From NCBI RefSeq assembly GCF_900141855.1, contig NZ_FQYU01000004.1, forward strand, positions 124,001-188,000: a DNA stretch of 64,000 nt, given 5' to 3'. The translations under genes and the position numbers were made by a program. Source of the DNA: Pseudozobellia thermophila (lineage in GTDB: Bacteria; Bacteroidota; Bacteroidia; Flavobacteriales; Flavobacteriaceae). Of the stretch, positions 1 through 8,700 are shown one piece after another. Position 1 is the first letter of the stretch; the number at the start of each line of letters is the position of its first letter. The notes under the pieces were generated by a model that was not told the origin of the DNA, ran no database searches, and saw nothing but the letters and a program-made list of their open reading frames with translations.

Positions 1-2273
1 GCTGGGGCACAGGCCTCCCCGGCCACAATAACCGTTTGCAAGCCAGCTATCCTTTCGGGTGTGGCGTGCTTGAGAAGGAGATGGTACAGGGACGGCAGCA
101 TCAAGGTATGGGTGATTTTTTGGTCCGCTATGCTATTTTCGACCTGTAAGATATCTTGCTCGATCCTGTTTTCGGCAATTACCAAATTCCCTCCGGTACA
201 CAAGGTCCAAAAAATACCGGCCATGGCACTGTCAAAGGAAATCGAAGACATCAAAAGAAAGGCCTCGGGGGGCTTTGGGTAAAACTTCAGCCGTCCAGCG
301 GTAGAACTTATAATATTCTTGTGGGTAATGGCAACGCCCTTGGGTTTTCCGCTGCTTCCCGAGGTATAGATCACATAGGCCAGGCCATCTTCATCGACTT
401 CGGGCAATTTCATGCCTTTGTCAACATCAAAATGTACCGGCCCATCCAAATGGATTATATTTTTCCTTCCTTCAAAAAGCGAGCCCAAGGAACCATGGGC
501 AAGAATTTGCGTACATCCCGCATCGGACAGCATAAAGTTGATCCTTTCGACCGGATAATGGGGATCGATGGGCAAATAGGCGCACCCTGCCTTTAAGATG
601 GCCAAGAGCCCTACGATCATTTCAACGGACCGATGGGCACAAAGTCCGACTATTTCGTTACGGCCCGCCGTACGGTCCAGTATTTCAAAGGCGAGCTTAT
701 CGGCCCTGCTATCGAGCATTTCATAGGTCAACGATGCGTTTTCGAACGTTACGGCCTTATTTAGGGGAAACCTGCCTGCAAGGTCCCCAATTATTTGATG
801 TATGGCGGTATACGCCGAAAAGGGCGTACTTTCTTCCGTTGGTTTTTCGAAAAAGAAGATCTTTTCCGCGGCTGTCAACATGGGCAAATCGATGATCGGG
901 GCTTCATCTGAATGCAAGGTTCCCAAGAGCAGCAGTTCAAAATGTGCGAGCATTCGTTCGACGGTGGCAAGGGTAAAAAGGTCGGTGTCGTACTCAAAGG
1001 TCAGGGCCAATTGCCCCTTGACTTCCTTTATTGAAAGGGTCAAATCGAATTTGGCCACTTTGCTGTCGAACTCGGTTTCCTCCTCTAAACGGACCTCATC
1101 ACCGAAGGAGGGCACCTCCTCTTGCGGATGGTAAAGGAACATCACCTGAAAGAAGGGATTGATGGCCAGCGAACGGTCTACCTTCATTTGCCTTACCAAA
1201 ACATCAAAGGGTACGTTTTTATGGGAAAAGGCCTCCAAAGTGTTCCTTTTAACCTGCCCCACCAACTCCTTGACCGTTGACGAAGGGTCTATGGGGTTAC
1301 GCAGTACGATCGTATCTATAAAAAAACCCAAGGTGTTCTCGAGCTCCCTTGTATTTCGCTTGGAAATGGGCGTACCTATCAAAATATCGCCCTGTCCGGT
1401 ATATCGGTGCAACAGGATGTAGTACACCGATAACAAAAAGACAAAGGGTGTCGCTTCCAATCGTTTGGCTTGGTCCAAAACTTTGGAAGACGTATCGGCC
1501 GAAAGCGTCCGGGTTTCCTGCCGCCCCCTAAATTGGGGGCGCACCGGCCTTGGAAAGTCGGTCGGCAAATCGAGGACCGGTATGTCTCCGAAAAGAACGC
1601 CTTTCCAATAGGCCAGTCCTTCGGGCCTTACCTCTTGTTGCCTTTCCCAAAACGCATAATCTTGATACTGCAGGGGCGGCGAGGTTTCGGGTAAGACCGA
1701 TCCGTCGACCAGGTTGTTATAATGTGTGGCCAGTTGCCGTTTAAGGATACCTATCGACCATTCATCGATGACCATGTGGTGCATGGTCAAAAAAAGAACG
1801 TACCTATCCTTTCCCAAGTCGATCAAGGCGGCCCTTACCATTTCAGGAACCTCCAGGTCGAAGGCGGTACGCGATTGCTCTTCCATCAAAACTTCCAGCT
1901 TTTTGGCCGCCAATTCCTCGGGCAGACCCGAAAGATCGATTTCCTTTATTTGGGGTAGATCATCGGATATTTTCATTACGGGGCGCCCTTCGACCATAGG
2001 ATAGTACGACCTCAAAATATCGGCATCGCCAAAGACCTTGGCCAAGGATGCCTTAAAATGGACACTATTCAATTTCCCCTTAAAGTGCAAGGCCTCCGAA
2101 TAATTGTAAAAAGGGTTGTCGGGATACAGCTGCTGTAAGAACCAAATACGCTGTTGCCCTTTCGACAAGGGAATGGCCACGCCCTCCGGAGCTTTCGGAA
2201 TGGACTGTCGCAAGGCCTTATCCTTATTCTTCCACCTACTTAAAAGGGACCCATTTGTGTTTTTATCTTCCAA
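1..2273 (-). CDS. Nonribosomal peptide synthetase, C-A..., C-terminus beyond the left edge
   Basis: Reading the minus strand gives an open frame of about 757 residues running off the window. After a short leader comes a condensation domain: core motif GQQRIWFLQQLYP near residue 50 and the active-site motif HHMVIDEW at 165-170 (HHxxxD intact, the usual following G replaced by E). An adenylation domain follows, with TSGSSGKPKG at 637-646 and then FDSAMAG; the frame leaves the window at AGEACAP. The visible part of the specificity pocket reads D-S-A-L-I-A; I do not assign a substrate. The frame has a stop 27 bases before the start and no early ATG, so TTG at 2273 is the best start. It lies 24 bases after the HupE-like gene and is probably co-transcribed with it. 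Because it begins with a C domain, it must receive a chain from another carrier, most simply the PCP of the NRPS at 5763-9908. Confidence 0.9.
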   Translation of the reverse strand, partial: MEDKNTNGSLLSRWKNKDKALRQSIPKAPEGVAIPLSKGQQRIWFLQQLYPDNPFYNYSEALHFKGKLNSVHFKASLAKVFGDADILRSYYPMVEGRPVMKISDDLPQIKEIDLSGLPEELAAKKLEVLMEEQSRTAFDLEVPEMVRAALIDLGKDRYVLFLTMHHMVIDEWSIGILKRQLATHYNNLVDGSVLPETSPPLQYQDYAFWERQQEVRPEGLAYWKGVLFGDIPVLDLPTDFPRPVRPQFRGRQETRTLSADTSSKVLDQAKRLEATPFVFLLSVYYILLHRYTGQGDILIGTPISKRNTRELENTLGFFIDTIVLRNPIDPSSTVKELVGQVKRNTLEAFSHKNVPFDVLVRQMKVDRSLAINPFFQVMFLYHPQEEVPSFGDEVRLEEETEFDSKVAKFDLTLSIKEVKGQLALTFEYDTDLFTLATVERMLAHFELLLLGTLHSDEAPIIDLPMLTAAEKIFFFEKPTEESTPFSAYTAIHQIIGDLAGRFPLNKAVTFENASLTYEMLDSRADKLAFEILDRTAGRNEIVGLCAHRSVEMIVGLLAILKAGCAYLPIDPHYPVERINFMLSDAGCTQILAHGSLGSLFEGRKNIIHLDGPVHFDVDKGMKLPEVDEDGLAYVIYTSGSSGKPKGVAITHKNIISSTAGRLKFYPKPPEAFLLMSSISFDSAMAGIFWTLCTGGNLVIAENRIEQDILQVENSIADQKITHTLMLPSLYHLLLKHATPERIAGLQTVIVAGEACAP

Positions 2274-2297
2274 GAATAGTACGGATTTAGTATTAAA

Positions 2298-3551
2298 TTA
2301 CAGCAGACCGATAAACCTGGCTATGGGATAAAGAAGGCGGTTGACAGCCTCATCCAGTGGCAAATCGACGTCAAAGGCCCGTTCAATAAACCAATAGGTA
2401 GAAACGAGAATCAGCAGTACGGAAAGCCCCACAAGAAGTTTGGGGTAAAGTTTGCGGTTTCTGATCAGGTATAGTATGGGGAAAATCAGGGCAATTATTA
2501 CGATCTGGCCGATTTCCACCCCAACGTTGAACCCTACCAAAGAGAGGGAGAGATACTCCCCCTTAAAACCCAATTCGCCCAAGACACTGGCAAAGCCGAA
2601 GCCGTGGAACAGTCCGAATACAAAGGCTATGATCCAATCCCTTCCCCTAAAAATGGGAGTAATGTTGTGCAAGGCCGCCAAACCTACCGAAAAAGCGATA
2701 ATGGATTCGACTAGCCGCGAAGGCAGGTCGATAATATTCAATGCGGCCAAACTTAAGGTAATGGTGTGGGCCAGGGTAAAAAAGGTTACGATCTTGAGAA
2801 TGTACATAAATGCCGGCCTGAACTTCTCCACGGGCACCCAACCGAGAAGGTCTCCCCCAAGTTTGGCGCCCCTGGGCCCCGTAGCAGCGACCCGGTCCCG
2901 CTTTCTGCGTACCACCGAGGGCAGGATCAATGCCAAGAGGAACAAAATATGGTCCATGCCTATCCATATATGCCACATTCCCTGTCTTACCATGGCCATA
3001 AACCCCTTCCACAAAGAAGTTTCCGTTAACGAAATCGTCCCCATGGACCGGTCCTTGCTAAGATCGAGGGCGACCAAAGATTCGTTGTTGATGAGTCCGG
3101 CCTTCCAATTGTACTCCATTACTATGAGACAGCGGTGCGACGGGTCCTCTTCCATAAAACCGGTATACGCAATGGTAAGCTCATCCGGAAGGTCGGTAAA
3201 GGGCTCCAGCCTAAAGTGAAAATTTATAAAGTCGCCGAAATCGGTATCGAGCTTGCTTATTTCCCCGGTAAAGACAATCGTAAAAGCCTCCGGTCCGGAA
3301 GAAAACTTGGCATGCCGTAAAAGATAGGCCTGTATACGGTCTTGATGTGGCCTTACCTCGTCTATGGTCGGGTTGAGGCCATACACCAATCCAAATACAT
3401 TGACAAGCTCGTTGGCATTGACCTCGAACCTACCCTCGATACCGGTTTCTTCATATATCCTAAGGTATATTAGACTTTGTTTCGGTTGGTGGGAAAATCC
3501 GATCAGTGGCAGTAAAAGGAAAATCGTCAATAAGGGAAGTAGTTTTTTCAT
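2298..3551 (-). CDS. HupE/UreJ-like membrane protein with exported N-terminal domain
   Basis: The protein has a signal peptide (MKKLLPLLTIFLLLPLIGFS), a soluble extracytoplasmic part of about 180 residues, then a C-terminal multi-pass region with the HupE/UreJ signatures IGMDHILFLLAL, FTLAHTITLSLAAL, GLFHGFGFASVLGELGF and GFNVGVEIGQI. This is the HupE/UreJ_2 family; members of the wider family are linked to nickel or other metal uptake, but the ligand of this subgroup is not known to me. The frame is open to 3596, but the ATG at 3551 begins exactly at the signal peptide and gives 417 residues, so I prefer it. It is the first gene of the minus arm, upstream of the NRPS and divergent from the prolyl-ligase-like arm. 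The conserved His and Asp residues inside membrane segments fit a metal permease serving the locus; that role is inference. Confidence 0.8.
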   Translation of the reverse strand: MKKLLPLLTIFLLLPLIGFSHQPKQSLIYLRIYEETGIEGRFEVNANELVNVFGLVYGLNPTIDEVRPHQDRIQAYLLRHAKFSSGPEAFTIVFTGEISKLDTDFGDFINFHFRLEPFTDLPDELTIAYTGFMEEDPSHRCLIVMEYNWKAGLINNESLVALDLSKDRSMGTISLTETSLWKGFMAMVRQGMWHIWIGMDHILFLLALILPSVVRRKRDRVAATGPRGAKLGGDLLGWVPVEKFRPAFMYILKIVTFFTLAHTITLSLAALNIIDLPSRLVESIIAFSVGLAALHNITPIFRGRDWIIAFVFGLFHGFGFASVLGELGFKGEYLSLSLVGFNVGVEIGQIVIIALIFPILYLIRNRKLYPKLLVGLSVLLILVSTYWFIERAFDVDLPLDEAVNRLLYPIARFIGLL

Positions 3552-3703
3552 AACATTCGAGAAGATACAGAATTTTGCTATATTTTTATTTAACATTCCC
3601 TTCTACTCCCTTAAGAGTCAACAAAATATCCTTTAGAGTTCAAGTAACGGGACAGGAAGGCATTTTTTTGAATGGCATGCCCTTAGTTCATTGCAATAAA
3701 AAA

Positions 3704-3730
3704 TTTCAATTCCCAAATTCCGAATTGAAA
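3704..3730. promoter_or_regulatory. Inverted repeat TTTCAATTC-N9-GAATTGAAA, operator candidate
   Basis: Perfect 9-base arms at 3704-3712 and 3722-3730 with a 9-base spacer, so the arms are centred 18 bases apart. This geometry suits a dimeric repressor or activator. It lies about 150 bases upstream of the HupE-like start and 214 bases upstream of the prolyl-ligase-like start. Chance is not excluded because the DNA is A+T-rich. Confidence 0.4.
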
Positions 3731-3802
3731 AGAATTAGATGAATATCACGAATTATTAGACAAATTGAATTTTAACACGTATTTTTTTCGATGATTTATA
3801 AG

Positions 3803-3846
3803 TTTTATCGGATTATATTCCCTTTCTGGGCTTGAGCCCGATAAAA
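3803..3846. promoter_or_regulatory. Inverted repeat TTTTATCGG-N26-CCGATAAAA
   Basis: Perfect 9-base arms at 3803-3811 and 3838-3846. The 26-base spacer carries its own short hairpin at 3828-3839, which overlaps the right arm. It lies about 97 bases before the TTG start at 3944. It could be an operator for the plus arm or a structured leader; the sequence does not decide. Confidence 0.35.
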
Positions 3847-3943
3847 TCTTAGACTATCTTTAACTGTGCCGTGAAATCGAAAACACATCCATGTTTCGGT
3901 CGGGATCATTTTATTGGCGCCAACATTAAATTAACCCAATCCA

Positions 3944-5515
3944 TTGATTTACAATTTACACCATATAATTGAAAAGGCCGCATCGAAATCTCCCGACAGC
4001 GAGGCCTTTAGATGCCTGACCGATACGGTTACCTTTGGCGAATTGGATGCAAAATCCAATCAGTTGGCCACCTATTTGATTCAGGACGGGGTAAAAAAGG
4101 GAGACCGGATAGGTATTTTTATGAACCGCTGCCTAGAGACGGCCATTGCCGTTTACGGTATTTTAAAGGCCGGGGGCGCCTATGTTCCTTTAGACCCCTT
4201 TGTGCCTACTTCCCGTACGATACGCATCGTAGGCGATTGCCAAATCTCACACATTATCACCACACCGGAGCAAAATCGAAGGATCGAAAAAATTATGGCC
4301 CATGGCACCTCTGTTCGGGGACTAATAGGCTGCGATTTGTCCCTGACGTTGAAGACCGTTTCTTGGCCAGCTGTTTATTCCTTGCCCAAGACCCTTGGCC
4401 AAAATGTCAACGTTTTGGCCAACGACCTGGCCCTAATTCTTTATACCTCCGGGTCGACGGGGGTTCCGAAAGGAATTATGCACACGCACTCCAGCGTCTT
4501 GAGTTTGGCACAAATCATGGCCCATACCTTTGATCTTGGGCCCGACGATATTATTGGCAACCCCGCCCCTCTCCATTTCGACCCATCTACGTTCGGATTT
4601 TTTGTGGCCCCCTTGGTCGGGGCCAAGACCATTATTATCCCCGATGCGTACTTAAAGCTTCCGGCCAGTCTTGCCGCCATGATGGCGGACGAAAAGATAA
4701 CCGTATGGTATTCGGTTCCCCTTATGCTTATCCAATTATTAAAAAGCAACAGCCTACAACAGCACGATTTCGGGGCATTACGACAGGTTTTCTTTGCGGG
4801 TGAGGTATTCATTACCAAGCACCTACGCGCGCTGATGGAGCAGTGGCCCCATATCCGTTTTACCAACTTGTACGGCCCGGCGGAACTTATTTTATGTACC
4901 TTCTATCCTGTCACCCGATTACCCGCCCCGAACGACAACATACCCATCGGAACCGTTTGGGCCAATACGGAATACATGGTCCTCGACAGCCGGCAAAGGG
5001 AAGTCCCCAGGGGACATGAAGGTGAATTGGCCGTACGATCGGCCACCTTAATGGCAGGTTATTGGAACAACGAACCCCTTACCACCAGGGCCTTTCACAA
5101 AATAAAGATTGCCGAAGGCTACGAACATATCTACTACCGGACCGGCGACTTGGTCAAGGAAAATGAAAATGGGGAACTTTTGTTTTTAGGGCGGAAAGAC
5201 CGACAGATAAAATTACGGGGCTATCGCATCGAGCTTGATGAAATAGAGCAAACCTTGCTTAGGGAAAAACACGTCGAAGAAGCCGCCGTGGTCGTTATAA
5301 ACAAGGAAAAAGAAGCACAGGAACTGGCTGCGGCGGTCAAATTAAGGAATGCGGAAGGAATCGACGCCGCCCATCTTCGTGAATTTTGCAAAGTTCACCT
5401 ACCCCTCTATGCCGTTCCGGCCATTATTGAACTTTTTGACGATTTGCCCCGGACCAGTTCGGGAAAGATAAATAGGAAGGAAATAAACGCGCTTTTAGAC
5501 CCGGATCCAAGATGA
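3944..5515 (+). CDS. Stand-alone adenylation enzyme, predicted L-prolyl--[carrier protein] ligase
   Basis: A 523-residue AMP-forming amino-acid ligase with the full set of A-domain motifs: TSGSTGVPKG at 168-177, NLYGPAE, YRTGDLV, the hinge FLGRKDRQIKLRGYR and the C-terminal lysine motif SGKINRK (K508). Aligned by eye to GrsA, the pocket reads D-P-F-Y-F-A-L-L-C-K. This is close to the code I remember for the prolyl ligase PltF (DLFYLALVCK), and PKGIMHTH also fits that family. It should activate Pro and load the carrier protein whose gene overlaps it by ATGA. The start is TTG: an in-frame TAA sits 12 bases upstream, and the N-terminus YNLHHIIEKA aligns with family starts. No prolyl-carrier dehydrogenase is in the window, so conversion to pyrrole is not supported. 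Confidence 0.85.
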   Translation: MIYNLHHIIEKAASKSPDSEAFRCLTDTVTFGELDAKSNQLATYLIQDGVKKGDRIGIFMNRCLETAIAVYGILKAGGAYVPLDPFVPTSRTIRIVGDCQISHIITTPEQNRRIEKIMAHGTSVRGLIGCDLSLTLKTVSWPAVYSLPKTLGQNVNVLANDLALILYTSGSTGVPKGIMHTHSSVLSLAQIMAHTFDLGPDDIIGNPAPLHFDPSTFGFFVAPLVGAKTIIIPDAYLKLPASLAAMMADEKITVWYSVPLMLIQLLKSNSLQQHDFGALRQVFFAGEVFITKHLRALMEQWPHIRFTNLYGPAELILCTFYPVTRLPAPNDNIPIGTVWANTEYMVLDSRQREVPRGHEGELAVRSATLMAGYWNNEPLTTRAFHKIKIAEGYEHIYYRTGDLVKENENGELLFLGRKDRQIKLRGYRIELDEIEQTLLREKHVEEAAVVVINKEKEAQELAAAVKLRNAEGIDAAHLREFCKVHLPLYAVPAIIELFDDLPRTSSGKINRKEINALLDPDPR

Positions 5516-5766
5516 AAGATAAGATAGCACAATTTATTATTGAACACCTTGCCAACGAAACCTTGGCAACGATCGACGGGAACGAAGACCTATTGGGCAA
5601 CGGGATCATCGATTCCTTGGGAATGATGCAACTCATTAATTATATTGAAAATGAGGCCGGAATCCAGATTCCCCCCCAAGATATGGTTCTGGAAAATTTT
5701 ATGACGATAGAGAACATGATGGCTTACATCACAAGTTCGAAAGAACACAAAACACGGCCCCAATGA
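5512..5766 (+). CDS. Free-standing peptidyl/acyl carrier protein
   Basis: An 84-residue carrier protein with GNGIIDSLGMMQL; Ser35 in the DSL motif is the expected phosphopantetheine site. Its size and place directly after a prolyl-ligase-like enzyme match PltL-type stand-alone carriers. It overlaps the ligase by ATGA and the following NRPS by another ATGA, so the three are almost certainly translated together and it is probably the donor for the C domain of that NRPS. No phosphopantetheinyl transferase is present in the window, so the enzyme that activates it must be encoded elsewhere. Confidence 0.85.
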   Translation: MKDKIAQFIIEHLANETLATIDGNEDLLGNGIIDSLGMMQLINYIENEAGIQIPPQDMVLENFMTIENMMAYITSSKEHKTRPQ

Positions 5767-8700
5767 ACCACCTTCCCGATAATTTACACCCCCTCACCCA
5801 AAGTCAGTTGACACTGTGGGCCGGACAACAAATGCATCCGAAAGCTCCCTTGCACAACGTGGTCTATACCTTTGATATACAAGGAAGCATTGACGAAACG
5901 ATCTTTAAAAAGGCCTTTGCCCAACTTATTGACCAAACAGAGGTGTTCAGAACCTACTTTACCGAAAGTCGTTCGTCTCCCCTACAAGGTATAAAAAGCA
6001 CCATGGCCCCCAACCTGCAGGTAATCGACTTTACCCAAAGCACAAAAGACGAGGTAGACCAGTGGGTCAAAAAGCATACCTTGTCCCCCATCGACCTTTC
6101 GCAGCGCGTTTTTGAAAGTGCCCTTCTAAAACTAAAAGGCGAAAGGTATATATGGTTCTTAAAACTGCACCATTTGGTAACCGATGCGGTTACCTATTCC
6201 ATTCTTTTCAACCGTATGGCCGACCTGTACGGGCGCATGCGCAACGGTCAGGGCACCACGTTGCCGACTTCGGCTTCCTTCGCCTCCTATGCGGCGCTTG
6301 AGCAAGAGGAAGGCAACAACCCTAAAAATCAGGCCAGCCTTGCCTATTGGAAGAAAAAAGTTGACGATCAGGAAAACCTCGAAAAACTGTACGGAGAAGC
6401 GAACGACCCTTATACAACGAAGGCACGGCGTATAGAGGTAAGCCTGGGCCCAAAGCGATCAGAGCAACTCAAACAATTGGCCAAGGACCCGAGAGTTAGG
6501 AGCTGGACGGAAGACTCCAGTCTATTCACTATTTTCGCAAGCCTTTATTTTATATTTCTATACCGGGTAAGCGGCCAAAGAAAATTGACCATAGGAGCCC
6601 CTGCCCATAACCGCGGTAACCGAAGGTTTCAGCAAACACCGGGACTCTTTATCGAGGTTCTTCCCCTCTCCATTGAAATTGGGGAAAACGATACCTTTTA
6701 TTCGGTACTCCAACGCGTGAGGGCAGAGACCCATGTTTTTCTGCGCCACATCGGCCCCGGCAGGTTAGCTTCGGTCAAGGAAAAAAACAGCACTGCCCTC
6801 TTGAATTACATACATGTCGATTTTTCCGATTTCGACGGGCTACCTACTTCGGTCAACTGGGTACATAACGGACATATCGATAGCAGCCACAGCTTACGCC
6901 TTCATGTTTACGATTTTACGAAGGGCGGTGGGTTTCAACTGGCATTTGACATAAAAAACTCCCTGCTCGATGAGGATAGGGCAAGTCGCATTCCCGAACA
7001 TTTTCTAAGCCTCTTCGACGCCTTCCTAGCCCATATTGAACTGCCCATAGGAAAACCGAAGTTAATGGGCAATGACCGTAAACAGGAAACAACCGGAACC
7101 CAAAAAACAAATGGTTATCCTGGGGTTCCCGTTCTAAGACAGTTTGAGCAATGGGTCGACAAAAAACCCCATACCATTGCCCTGCAATCCAAAGACCAAA
7201 TTCTCACCTATCACCTCTTGAACAAAAGGGCCAACCAACTGGCCCATTTATTGAGAACAAAGGACATTGGCAAGGGGTCTCGGGTAGCCCTTTACATGCA
7301 TCGCAGTCCCGAATACGTCATCAGTGTTTTGGCCCTTATGAAGATCGGGGCCGTTTTTGTGCCCATTGCCTCGGACCAACCTTCTGAACGACTTGCCTAT
7401 ATCGTGGGGAACTCGAGGTGCTGCCTCGTGCTGACCGACTGCAACCTGCGGAAAAAAGGGATAATCGGGCTTGAAAATAGCCTAAACCTAAAGCACATCG
7501 CCCCTGAACTCGAATCCCAGAGATCGGACAACCCCCAAAATCCTATCAAGCCCGAAAGTATATGCTATATCCTTTACACCTCTGGCAGTACGGGCAAACC
7601 TAAGGGTGTCAAAATAACGAACCAAGGCTTGGCCAATTATTTAGATTGGGCCAAAGCAACCTACGCCACCGATAAAAACACAATCTTTGCCCTCTTTACG
7701 TCCATAGGTTTCGACCTTACGGTTACTTCCGTCTTTTTGCCCCTTATCAGTGGAGGCCAATTGGTTGTGTACAAAGAAGACCCAAGGGGGGCCGACACCT
7801 CTATTTTTAGGGTAATGGACGACAATTTGGCCAACACCATAAAACTTACCCCGTCACATTTGGCCTTGTTGCGAAAACGCGATTTGGCTTCCTCCGTCCT
7901 CCATACCTTGATCGTAGGAGGCGAAGACCTGAAAGTTTCCTTGGCGCAGGAAATTAGCCGATCTTTTTCGAAAGAGATTAAAATATTCAATGAGTACGGC
8001 CCCACGGAAGCGACCATAGGCTGTGTCGCCACCCGTTATGATCCTGCCAGGCACAAAGGAGCCTCGGTACCCATTGGCCACCCCATTGACCATATGCAGG
8101 CCTTTGTTTTTGATGAATACGAAAACCAGGTACCACAAGGGGTGCCCGGCGAGCTTTACATCGGTGGTATCGGGCTTGCCACGGGCTATGTCGGACCGGC
8201 GGACATGACCACCGCCAAATTCATCGACCATCCCTTAGCAGAACATACCAAACTATACCGTTCCGGCGACCTGGTCCGGACGAACAAAGAGGGAGAGCTT
8301 GAATACTTAGGCAGAAAGGACGACCAGGTCAAGCTTAGGGGCCATCGCATCGAATTATCGGAAATAGAAGCCCGTTTAGTGGAACACGAAGGAATTGCCG
8401 ATTGCGCCGTGCTTTTGATCGAGACCGAGGCCGCCGAACCCGAAGAAGAAACCATAAACTGCTCGAGGTGCGGTCTGCCATCCAACTACCCTGGCACCGA
8501 TTTCGACGGCCAAGGTGTATGCCATCTATGCAGGGCCTTTGACTCGTACAAGGAAAAGGTAGATGGCCATTTTAGGAACGACGGACAGTTGGTGGCCTTG
8601 CTCACCTCAAAAAGGGGGCAAAATCCCGACTACGACTGCATCTCCTTACTTAGCGGGGGCAAGGACAGTACCTATGTACTCGCCCGCCTTATCAATATGG

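Larger units (their letters stand above)
3552..3943. other. Divergent intergenic control region of the NRPS locus
   Basis: About 390 A+T-rich bases separate the two divergent arms. No gene is supported here. It contains two perfect 9-base inverted repeats (listed separately), a GGCATGCC palindrome at 3674-3681 and a GGGCT-TG-AGCCC hairpin at 3828-3839. I found no exact TAnnTTTG promoter box on either strand. The region must hold both promoters, and the inverted repeats are the best operator candidates. Confidence 0.6.

Noticed and set aside
1-2004. Several short plus-strand frames at the left edge
   Set aside because: They are antisense to the NRPS frame, which continues unbroken on the minus strand with C- and A-domain motifs.
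2452-3219. A 255-codon plus-strand open frame
   Set aside because: It lies antisense within the HupE-like gene, has no recognisable motif and an unlikely composition; the minus-strand frame has clear family signatures.
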